5,579 nucleotides of DNA, taken from NCBI GenBank assembly GCA_022600315.1, contig JAHZKQ010000060.1:1-5579 (forward strand), written 5' to 3'. Source of the stretch: Gammaproteobacteria bacterium. GTDB lineage: Bacteria > Pseudomonadota > Gammaproteobacteria > Coxiellales > Coxiellaceae. The notes under the pieces are model-generated. The model was not told where the DNA came from. It searched no databases and saw nothing but the letters and a program-made list of their open reading frames with translations. Positions 1-5,579 of the stretch are shown piece after piece. Each line of letters starts with the position of its first letter. Position 1 is the first letter of the stretch. Made by a program: the position numbers and the translations under genes.

Positions 1-412
1 AAACAATCCGCGGCACTTGATAGCGATCAGCCTGCCGCCAAACAGTTTCGGTTTGCGGCTCAACCCCCGCATTGGCATCAAGCACACAAACAGCGCCATC
101 GAGAACGGCAAGTGACCGCTCAACCTCAATGGTGAAATCAACGTGGCCTGGAGTATCAATGATATTAATGCAGTGCTCAGGAAATTGCTTATCCATTCCA
201 CTCCAAGCACAGGTGGTAGCCGCTGAAGTAATGGTAATACCACGCTCTTGCTCTTGCTCCATCCAGTCCATCACCGCAGAACCATCGTGCACTTCGCCCA
301 TTTTGTGAGAAATACCGGTATAAAACAAAATACGCTCAGTCGTCGTAGTTTTACCGGCGTCAATGTGCGCCATAATGCCGATGTCACGTAATTTAGTTAA
401 ATCTACTGCCAT
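1..412 (-). CDS. fusA: Elongation factor G, N-terminal part (runs off left edge)
   Basis: Translation GTPase that drives translocation of tRNA and mRNA on the ribosome and, with RRF, ribosome recycling; cytoplasmic. Reading from the ATG at 412-410, 137 codons are visible, all within the GTP-binding domain. G1/P-loop AHIDAGKT is at residues 15-22, switch I with the RGITI motif at about 57-61, and G3 DTPGH at 86-90. The NKxD (G4) motif would lie just past the edge. The frame is open and unbroken to base 2. The start is supported by a Shine-Dalgarno-like AGGA that overlaps the rpsG stop codon, and by alignment with the usual EF-G start, whose leader of a few residues precedes the conserved [11 protein letters not shown]. 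The N-terminus ([13 protein letters not shown]) differs from the common RYRNIGI form, and residues 108-137 ([20 protein letters not shown] onward) remind me more of alphaproteobacterial EF-G than of the enteric protein. It is the third gene of the rpsL-rpsG-fusA transcript. A second EF-G paralogue elsewhere in the genome cannot be excluded. Confidence 0.97.
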   Translation of the reverse strand, partial: MAVDLTKLRDIGIMAHIDAGKTTTTERILFYTGISHKMGEVHDGSAVMDWMEQEQERGITITSAATTCAWSGMDKQFPEHCINIIDTPGHVDFTIEVERSLAVLDGAVCVLDANAGVEPQTETVWRQADRYQVPRIV

Positions 413-423
413 TGTTTCCTACC
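413..423 (-). promoter_or_regulatory. fusA ribosome binding site overlapping rpsG stop
   Basis: Only 6 nt (413-418) separate the rpsG TAG stop (421-419) from the fusA ATG (412-410). The minus strand reads GGTAGGAAACA before the ATG. AGGA (420-417) shares its first two bases with the stop codon and lies 4 nt from the start, which is short spacing. This geometry favours translational coupling, with ribosomes finishing S7 re-initiating on fusA. The coupling is inferred from spacing only. Confidence 0.65.
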
Positions 424-1000
424 ACCGATAATGTGCAAATGCTTGGTTGGCTTTCGCCATCCGATGAACATCTTCACGCTTTTTAACTGCCGCACCACGA
501 AATTCCAACGCATCTGCAATTTCACTGGCTAAACGCAAAACCATAGTCTTTTCATTACGCTTACTGGCGTAATCTGATAACCAACGCATCGCTAATGCAC
601 TACGCCGAGTTGCCCGAATTTCAACCGGAACTTGGTAAGTTGAACCACCCACACGACGTGACTTAACTTCAACTGCAGGAGTTATGTGATCCAATGCCTT
701 TTTAAAGACCGCTAATGCCGCTTCACGAGCCGATTCACTGTTACGAATATCACCGTCGGCACGTTTGATTTTAACGGCTACACCACCTTCACCGCCTTCA
801 CCACCATCACCTTCTTTTAATTTTGGTGGGTTTTTTATCAGCCGCGTTAATACGGTGTCTAATGCACCATAAACAATCTTTTCCGCCACCGACTTCTTAC
901 CATTGCGCATAACCGCATTGATAAACTTAGCCAACAACGGACTTTTAAATAATGGGTCCGGTAAGATGTCACGCTTAGGCGCTTGTTTACGTCTCGACAT
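419..1000 (-). CDS. rpsG: 30S ribosomal protein S7 with a 37-residue insertion
   Basis: S7 is a primary assembly protein of the 30S head; it binds the 3' major domain of 16S rRNA and lines the E-site/mRNA exit. The 193-residue product matches S7 at both ends: ILPDPLF (12-18) and DGKK-like [12 protein letters not shown] (33-44), then [19 protein letters not shown] (111-129), [11 protein letters not shown] (172-182) and the C-terminal FAHYRW. It ends at the YRW shared by most bacteria and lacks the longer E. coli K-12 tail. Compared with E. coli S7, the EVKSRR motif is shifted by 37 residues. The extra sequence lies between helices 2 and 3 (about residues 54-92) and contains a [10 protein letters not shown] run plus a charged stretch. 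The frame is intact and the flanks are well conserved, so this looks like a genuine insertion and not an error. The start ATG has a good GGAGAG site 6 nt upstream. Second gene of the str cluster. Confidence 0.97.
   Translation of the reverse strand: MSRRKQAPKRDILPDPLFKSPLLAKFINAVMRNGKKSVAEKIVYGALDTVLTRLIKNPPKLKEGDGGEGGEGGVAVKIKRADGDIRNSESAREAALAVFKKALDHITPAVEVKSRRVGGSTYQVPVEIRATRRSALAMRWLSDYASKRNEKTMVLRLASEIADALEFRGAAVKKREDVHRMAKANQAFAHYRW
785..811 (-). repeat. Three 9-bp imperfect tandem units in rpsG
   Basis: On the minus strand, 811-785 reads as three imperfect 9-bp units, GGTGATGGT, GGTGAAGGC and GGTGAAGGT, followed by another GGT. They encode S7 residues 64-72 (GDG-GEG-GEG). The units are in frame, so gain or loss of one would change the protein by three residues without a frameshift. 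This is the low-complexity core of the S7 insertion. Confidence 0.8.
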
Positions 1001-1021
1001 TGAGCACTCTCCAATTCAAAT
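1001..1021 (-). promoter_or_regulatory. rpsL-rpsG spacer with rpsG ribosome binding site
   Basis: The whole spacer between the rpsL stop (1024-1022) and the rpsG ATG is 21 nt. It contains GGAGAG (1012-1007), a strong Shine-Dalgarno match 6 nt from the start. In E. coli the corresponding spacer is about 100 nt and folds into the S7 translational repressor site. Nothing of that size fits here. Confidence 0.8.
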
Positions 1022-1396
1022 TTATTCTTTAGGTCTCTTTTCACCGTATTTCGAACGACCTTGTCGACGACCAGATACTCCAGCCGTATCCAAACTACCG
1101 CGCACGATGTGATAACGCACACCCGGTAAATCTTTAACCCGTCCACCACGAATCAATACTACTGAGTGTTCCTGCAGGTTATGACCTTCACCGCCAATAT
1201 ATGCGGTCACTTCAGAACCATTTGTAATACGAACCCGCGCAACCTTACGTAAAGCCGAGTTCGGCTTTTTCGGTGTTGTTGTATAGACACGTGTACAAAC
1301 ACCACGCTTTTGCGGACAGCTCTCTAGTGCTGGCACATTGCTCTTTTTCGGCTTTCTACGCCGTGGCTTGCGCACTAATTGGTTAATTCTAGCCAT
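1022..1396 (-). CDS. rpsL: 30S ribosomal protein S12
   Basis: S12 sits at the decoding centre of the 30S subunit and controls tRNA selection accuracy; it is also the classic streptomycin target-site protein. The 124-residue product has the same length as E. coli S12 and aligns without gaps. Visible motifs are NQLVRKPR (5-12), the [20 protein letters not shown] region (28-47), [13 protein letters not shown] (66-78), and [15 protein letters not shown] from 82. The residues where streptomycin-resistance changes usually occur, K43 and K88 (counting Met), are wild type, so the allele should be drug-sensitive at this locus. Asp89, the residue beta-methylthiolated by RimO in many bacteria, is present; Cys27 and Cys34 are conserved. 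The start ATG (1396-1394) matches the family start exactly. It is the first gene after the promoter and is followed 21 nt later by rpsG. Confidence 0.99.
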   Translation of the reverse strand: MARINQLVRKPRRRKPKKSNVPALESCPQKRGVCTRVYTTTPKKPNSALRKVARVRITNGSEVTAYIGGEGHNLQEHSVVLIRGGRVKDLPGVRYHIVRGSLDTAGVSGRRQGRSKYGEKRPKE

Positions 1397-1411
1397 GTAT
1401 ATATTGTCTCC
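1397..1411 (-). promoter_or_regulatory. rpsL ribosome binding site
   Basis: The minus strand reads GGAGACAATATATAC and then ATG. GGAGA (1411-1407) is a good Shine-Dalgarno core, but it lies 10 nt from the start, at the long end of the usual range. The spacer between them is A/U-rich and probably unstructured. Confidence 0.75.
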
Positions 1412-1433
1412 AAGTTCTTCTTAAGTTCACCGT

Positions 1434-1454
1434 CACTCAGGTTAAATTTGAGTG
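1434..1454 (-). promoter_or_regulatory. Small hairpin in the rpsL leader
   Basis: In the leader RNA, CACUCA (1454-1449) can pair perfectly with UGAGUG (1439-1434) across a 9-nt loop. A weaker 4-bp GCUG/CAGC stem (1467-1464 with 1457-1454) lies just upstream and shares base 1454, so the two would compete at the edge. There is no U-run after the hairpin, so it is not an intrinsic terminator. It may stabilise the 5' end or serve as a control site. A 6-bp stem can arise by chance, so its function is unproven. Confidence 0.4.
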
Positions 1455-1481
1455 CTGATCCGGCAGCTGGACAAGTAAAGA

Positions 1482-1516
1482 GCGGCGATTCTAAAAGAGC
1501 CGCCGCACGCTGTCAA
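1482..1516 (-). promoter_or_regulatory. Sigma70-type promoter for rpsL-rpsG-fusA
   Basis: The minus strand carries a perfect -35 hexamer TTGACA (1516-1511), a 17-bp spacer, and TAGAAT (1493-1488), which differs from the TATAAT consensus at one base. The discriminator is CGCCGC (1487-1482), strongly GC-rich as at stringently controlled rRNA and ribosomal-protein promoters. Transcription should start near 1481-1478, leaving a leader of about 80 nt before rpsL. An AT-rich tract upstream of the -35 could act as an UP element. The position, directly ahead of rpsL and pointing towards it, fits the str promoter. The start site itself is inferred. Confidence 0.85.
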
Positions 1517-1529
1517 GCAAGCCTCACTG

Positions 1530-1552
1530 TTTAGATTAATAATTAACCTAAA
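1530..1552. repeat. 23-bp AT-rich near-palindrome upstream of the rpsL promoter
   Basis: The left arm TTTAGATTAAT (1530-1540) and right arm ATTAACCTAAA (1542-1552) are complementary at 10 of 11 positions around a single central base; in minus-strand RNA the odd position is a G-U wobble. It lies between the rpoC stop and the promoter, at about -49 to -71 relative to the expected start, centred near -60. Two explanations are possible: a protein-binding site or UP-like element for the rpsL promoter, or an RNA hairpin at the rpoC 3' end. No U-tract follows it, which argues against an intrinsic terminator. Confidence 0.6.
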
Positions 1553-1584
1553 TCAAGCAATTAAATTATTTTCCAGCCAACTGG

Positions 1585-4500
1585 CTACTCATCAGAGCCT
1601 GCCGCCGATTGATTTCTATCCACAACTGGATCATGAGCATTCACAACCTCTTGCCCATCTTCACCTTCAGACGATGATTTCAAAGCTTCACTTAATGCTT
1701 GCTCTGCATCATTTGCTGTTACTTCTGTCTTCTCAGCCATCTCAACAACCATTGCTTCTGGCCGTTGACGCTGGCTAACATGATAAGCAAAACCCGTACC
1801 TGCAGGAATAATCCGTCCAACAATAATGTTTTCCTTCAACCCTCTTAAGGTATCGCGCTTACCTTCCACCGACGCGCCCGTTAAAACTCGGGTTGTTTCT
1901 TGGAAGGATGCCGCCGACAAAAATGATTCCGTTGCCAGCGAAGCTTTCGTGATACCTAATAAAACCGGATCACATTCAATTTTCAAGCCGCCTTCTGCAA
2001 CAATTTTTTCGTTAATTTCACGAACTAAATAACTTTCAACTTGTTCACCCGGCAACAACTCACTATCACCCGACGCCGATACGCGCACTTTTCGCAACAT
2101 TTGTCTAACAATAACTTCAATGTGTTTATCATTAATTTTCACACCTTGTAGTCGGTAAACATCTTGCACTTCATTGACAATGTAATTTGCTAACGCACTG
2201 GTTCCCAATAAACGTAGAATATCATGCGCATCAGCAGGACCATCGGCAATAACTTCACCTTTTGCAACAGTCTCACCTTCAAACACACTTAAGTGACGCC
2301 ATTTTGGAATCAGCTCTTCGTGTACAACACCGTCTTCTGCAGTAATAATTAATCGGCCTTTATCTTTCGTATCCTTACCAAAACTCACGATCCCAGAAAT
2401 TTCTGCTAAAATAGCTGAGTCTTTTGGTTTACGCGCTTCAAACAAATCCGCCACCCGCGGTAAACCACCGGTAATATCACGAGTTTTTGAAGTTTCTTGC
2501 GGAATACGCGCCAAGATATCACCAATTTCAATTTGCCCACCATCTTCTTTATCAACCACTGTGCCATCTGGCAAGAAATAATGCGCTGGTACCGTGCCGC
2601 CACCCAAAGTTAGATCGTTGCCTTCAGCATCCAATAATTTAACCATTGGGCGTAATTCACGACCGCTACTGCTACGTTGTTTGGCTGCAGTCACGACAAT
2701 ACTGCTTAAACCAGTTAATTCGTCGACTTGTCGATCCATGGTTACCCCATCAACCATATCAACAAACTTTAACTGCCCTGCCACTTCAGAAATAATTGGG
2801 TGAGTATGCGGATCCCATTGCGCCACAACTTGCCCAGCTTTTACCGGATCATTATTTTTAACGGCTAAGACTGCACCGTATGGCACTTTATATTGTTCAC
2901 GCTCACTACCTTTATCATCATAAACTAATAATTCACCAGAACGCGAAATCGCAATTAATTTACCGTTACTATTACGAACCGTTTTTAAGTTTTGCAGCTT
3001 AACATTACCATCACCTTTAACCTGAATATTATTAACCGCAATAGCACGCGACGCTGCACCACCAATATGGAAAGTACGCATAGTTAACTGCGTGCCAGGC
3101 TCACCAATTGATTGCGCGGCAACAACACCAACAGCTTCACCAATATTGACTAAATGACCACGGGCTAAATCACGCCCATAACACATCGAGCAAACTCCAT
3201 ATTTAGTACCGCAGGTAATGGCTGAACGCACTTTTACACGATCAACACCATGCTCTTCCAACATAGCAACCATCGCCTCATCAAGTAATGTATTGACCGG
3301 AAATAATTCTTCGCCACTGCGAGAACTGACTACCGCTTCAGCCATTACACGACCTAAAACACGCTCATGCAAAGCCTCAACAATATCACCACCTTCAATA
3401 TGCGGTTTCATTATTAAGCCTGCATCGGTACCACAATCATGTTCGGTCACCACTAAGTCTTGCGCTACATCGACCAAACGACGAGTTAAATAACCTGAGT
3501 TAGCAGTTTTTAAAGCGGTATCCGCCAAACCTTTACGTGCACCGTGGGTCGAAATAAAGTATTGCAAGACACTTAAACCTTCACGAAAGTTTGCCGTAAT
3601 AGGTGTTTCAATAATCGTACCATCTGGTTTAGCCATCAAACCCCGCATACCAGCAAGCTGACGAATCTGCGCTGCTGAACCACGCGCTCCTGAGTCTGAC
3701 ATCATATAAATTGAATTAAACGATGCTTGCTGCACCTCTTTGCCTTCACGATCGGTAACATTTTCAGTCGCAATTCTTTCCATCATGGCTTTGGCAACTT
3801 GATCATTGGTGCGCGACCAAATATCAATAACTTTATTGCGACGCTCACCTTGAGTCACTAAACCCGATGCAAATTGCTCTTCAATTTCACGCACTTCACC
3901 TTCAGCCTGACCAATAATTTGTTTTTTAGTATCCGGAATTAATAAATCATTTACACCGATCGACATGCCAGAATAAGTGGCATAATGAAAACCGGTATAC
4001 ATCAAGTGATCGGCAAAAATTACCGTTTCTTTTAAACCTAAACTACGATAACTCGCATCCAATAATTTAGTTACCACCTTTTTATTTAATGGCTGGTTAA
4101 TTACTTCAAAAGGTAAACCCTTTGGTACAATCTGCCATAACAAAACCCGACCTACTGTGGTTTCAACTAAACGTCGCCGTTCTTCGCGATTACCGGCCTC
4201 ATCAATTAAAGTCTCATAAATACGCACTTTAATCTGTGCATGTAATTCAGTGGTATTATTTTCATAGGCTCGCACCACTTCTTCTGGATCTGCAAAAATC
4301 GCACCTTCACCTTTAGCGTTTACCTGATCACGCGTCATGTAATATAAACCTAATACCACATCTTGAGTTGGCACAATAATTGGATCACCGTTAGCAGGGT
4401 GCAACACATTATTGGTTGACATCATCAATGCTCGCGCTTCAAGTTGCGCTTCAATCGTTAACGGTACATGCACTGCCATTTGATCTCCATCAAAGTCGGC

Positions 4501-5579
4501 ATTATAAGCGGTACAAACTAACGGATGTAATTGAATCGCTTTACCTTCAATAAGCACTGGCTCAAAAGCCTGAATACCTAAACGGTGCAGAGTTGGTGCA
4601 CGGTTTAATAGTACTGGGTGTTCGCGAATCACTTCTTCAAGAATATCCCAAACTTCTGGCACTTCACTTTCAACCATGCGTTTAGCGGCTTTAATCGTTG
4701 AAGCCAAACCACGGTTTTGTAGTTTACTGAAAATAAATGGCTTAAATAATTCAAGCGCCATTTTTTTCGGAATACCGCACTGATGCAAACGCAAGGTTGG
4801 ACCCACCACGATTACCGAACGACCAGAATAATCAACACGCTTACCAAGCAAGTTTTGTCGAAAACGGCCTTGTTTACCCTTAATCATGTCTGCCAATGAT
4901 TTTAATGGGCGACGGTTTGAACCTAAAATAGCACGACCACGCCGACCATTATCCAACAGTGCATCAACCGCTTCTTGCAACATACGTTTTTCATTACGCA
5001 CAATAATGTCTGGCGCACTTAAATCTAATAAACGTTTTAAACGATTATTACGGTTAATTACCCGACGATATAAATCATTTAAATCAGAAGTGGCAAAGCG
5101 ACCACCATCCAGTGGCACTAAAGGACGTAAGTCTGGAGGCAATACTGGCAATACTTCAAGAATCATCCATTCAGGACGATTGCCTGATTCAAGAAAAGCT
5201 TGCATAACCTTTAAGCGTTTAGTCAGCTTTTTAATTTTAGTGTCTGAAGAAGTTTTTGGTAACTCTTCTTTAAGTTTAGCAACTTCAGCCTGCAAATCTT
5301 GGGCTAACAATAATTTCTTAACCGCTTCAGCACCCATTAAAGCTTCAAAATCATCACCGTATTCTTCTAAGGCATCTAAATATGATTCCTCCGATAACAA
5401 TTGGCCACGCTCTAATGGTGTTAAGCCGGGCTCAACCACTACATAAGCTTCAAAATATAAAACCCGCTCGATATCACGCAAAGTCATATCAAGCAGCAAG
5501 CCAATTCGTGAAGGCAAAGATTTTAAAAACCAAATATGTGCCACAGGACAAGCTAATTGAATATGCCCCATCCGATCAC
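1585..5579 (-). CDS. rpoC: DNA-directed RNA polymerase subunit beta prime (5' end beyond right edge)
   Basis: Catalytic beta prime subunit of RNA polymerase. The frame is open to the window edge. The Met at 5571-5569 is internal: codons for Asp-Arg precede it, and it matches E. coli residue 102, so about 100 residues, including the N-terminal zinc-binding region, are missing. Numbered from that Met, 1328 residues are visible. The catalytic NADFDGD is at 357-363, the bridge helix around 659-703, and the trigger-loop MRTFH at 831-835. Zinc-site cysteines are 713, 787, 794 and 797. The large SI3 insertion typical of proteobacteria spans about 842-1029. E. coli ppGpp site residues are all conserved: R261, R316, K514, D521 and Y525 (site 1), N579 and K580 (site 2). 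Alignment to E. coli is gapless to at least the trigger loop. The C-terminal tail is longer and acidic, ending GSDE. rpoB is expected upstream, outside the window. Confidence 0.99.
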   Translation of the reverse strand, partial: DRMGHIQLACPVAHIWFLKSLPSRIGLLLDMTLRDIERVLYFEAYVVVEPGLTPLERGQLLSEESYLDALEEYGDDFEALMGAEAVKKLLLAQDLQAEVAKLKEELPKTSSDTKIKKLTKRLKVMQAFLESGNRPEWMILEVLPVLPPDLRPLVPLDGGRFATSDLNDLYRRVINRNNRLKRLLDLSAPDIIVRNEKRMLQEAVDALLDNGRRGRAILGSNRRPLKSLADMIKGKQGRFRQNLLGKRVDYSGRSVIVVGPTLRLHQCGIPKKMALELFKPFIFSKLQNRGLASTIKAAKRMVESEVPEVWDILEEVIREHPVLLNRAPTLHRLGIQAFEPVLIEGKAIQLHPLVCTAYNADFDGDQMAVHVPLTIEAQLEARALMMSTNNVLHPANGDPIIVPTQDVVLGLYYMTRDQVNAKGEGAIFADPEEVVRAYENNTTELHAQIKVRIYETLIDEAGNREERRRLVETTVGRVLLWQIVPKGLPFEVINQPLNKKVVTKLLDASYRSLGLKETVIFADHLMYTGFHYATYSGMSIGVNDLLIPDTKKQIIGQAEGEVREIEEQFASGLVTQGERRNKVIDIWSRTNDQVAKAMMERIATENVTDREGKEVQQASFNSIYMMSDSGARGSAAQIRQLAGMRGLMAKPDGTIIETPITANFREGLSVLQYFISTHGARKGLADTALKTANSGYLTRRLVDVAQDLVVTEHDCGTDAGLIMKPHIEGGDIVEALHERVLGRVMAEAVVSSRSGEELFPVNTLLDEAMVAMLEEHGVDRVKVRSAITCGTKYGVCSMCYGRDLARGHLVNIGEAVGVVAAQSIGEPGTQLTMRTFHIGGAASRAIAVNNIQVKGDGNVKLQNLKTVRNSNGKLIAISRSGELLVYDDKGSEREQYKVPYGAVLAVKNNDPVKAGQVVAQWDPHTHPIISEVAGQLKFVDMVDGVTMDRQVDELTGLSSIVVTAAKQRSSSGRELRPMVKLLDAEGNDLTLGGGTVPAHYFLPDGTVVDKEDGGQIEIGDILARIPQETSKTRDITGGLPRVADLFEARKPKDSAILAEISGIVSFGKDTKDKGRLIITAEDGVVHEELIPKWRHLSVFEGETVAKGEVIADGPADAHDILRLLGTSALANYIVNEVQDVYRLQGVKINDKHIEVIVRQMLRKVRVSASGDSELLPGEQVESYLVREINEKIVAEGGLKIECDPVLLGITKASLATESFLSAASFQETTRVLTGASVEGKRDTLRGLKENIIVGRIIPAGTGFAYHVSQRQRPEAMVVEMAEKTEVTANDAEQALSEALKSSSEGEDGQEVVNAHDPVVDRNQSAAGSDE

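Noticed and set aside
72..308. Plus-strand open frame of 78 codons opposite fusA
   Set aside because: It is antisense to the conserved EF-G GTPase domain, with a low-information product.
859..1149. Minus-strand open frame of 96 codons crossing the rpsL-rpsG junction
   Set aside because: It overlaps both real ribosomal protein genes in another frame, and the product has no recognisable family features.
1022..1396. Streptomycin-resistance allele of rpsL
   Set aside because: K43 and K88 and the neighbouring PKKPNS and GGRVKDLP motifs are wild type.
1474..1484. boxA-like antitermination motif (GCTCTTTA on the minus strand)
   Set aside because: It matches the rRNA boxA core for eight bases, but it overlaps the discriminator and expected start site, so it would be only partly transcribed. 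The later bases also do not match.
1567..1588. Intrinsic terminator right after rpoC
   Set aside because: AGCC-AGTT-GGCT gives only a 4-bp stem and is followed by an A-rich tract, not a U-run, in the rpoC transcript.
4886..5446. Long plus-strand open frame of 186 codons
   Set aside because: It lies fully antisense to the highly conserved rpoC sequence, its product resembles no family I know, and it has no sign of its own promoter or ribosome site. It is a by-product of rpoC codon use.
5569..5571. ATG as the start of rpoC
   Set aside because: The frame continues upstream to the window edge with Asp-Arg, which fits the internal RpoC sequence before MGHI. The Met is internal, at about residue 102.
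1..5579. Novel defence system, mobile element, CRISPR array or RNA gene
   Set aside because: The window is filled by four conserved housekeeping genes and one 188-bp regulatory gap. I saw no transposase, integrase, array-type repeats or tRNA/rRNA sequence on either strand.

Overview
The window is a core housekeeping locus from a bacterium that is most likely a gammaproteobacterium. All genes lie on the minus strand, so reading runs from the right edge to the left: rpoC (RNA polymerase beta prime, start beyond the right edge), rpsL (S12), rpsG (S7) and fusA (EF-G, running off the left edge). RpoC is nearly collinear with the Escherichia coli protein and carries the large trigger-loop insertion SI3. 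Coding sequence is moderately AT-leaning. S7 has a long glycine/glutamate-rich insertion. From memory, Coxiella burnetii has an enlarged S7 of similar size, so Legionellales/Coxiella relatives are a reasonable guess, but this is not proven here.

Layout from right to left: 5579-1585 is rpoC, lacking only about its first 100 codons. 1584-1397 is a 188-bp intergenic stretch holding a strong sigma70-type promoter (TTGACA, 17 bp, TAGAAT) with a GC-rich discriminator, a 23-bp AT-rich near-palindrome just upstream of the -35, and an rpsL leader of roughly 80 nt with a small hairpin. 1396-1022 is rpsL, 1000-419 is rpsG and 412-1 is the first 137 codons of fusA. The gaps between the last three genes are only 21 and 6 nt, so they look like one transcript. 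No convincing terminator follows rpoC, so some read-through into rpsL is possible.

Functionally the locus joins transcription (beta prime) to translation (the decoding-site protein S12, the 30S head protein S7 and the translocase EF-G). The beta prime residues that form both ppGpp sites in E. coli are conserved. The rpsL promoter has the GC-rich discriminator typical of stringently controlled promoters. Together these suggest growth-rate/ppGpp control of the str genes.

I found no mobile element, CRISPR array, RNA gene or novel defence-type system. The points worth a second look are modest: the S7 insertion, the very short rpsL-rpsG spacer with no room for an E. coli-style S7 repressor site, the symmetric elements around the rpsL promoter, and an EF-G N-terminus that departs from the usual gammaproteobacterial sequence.
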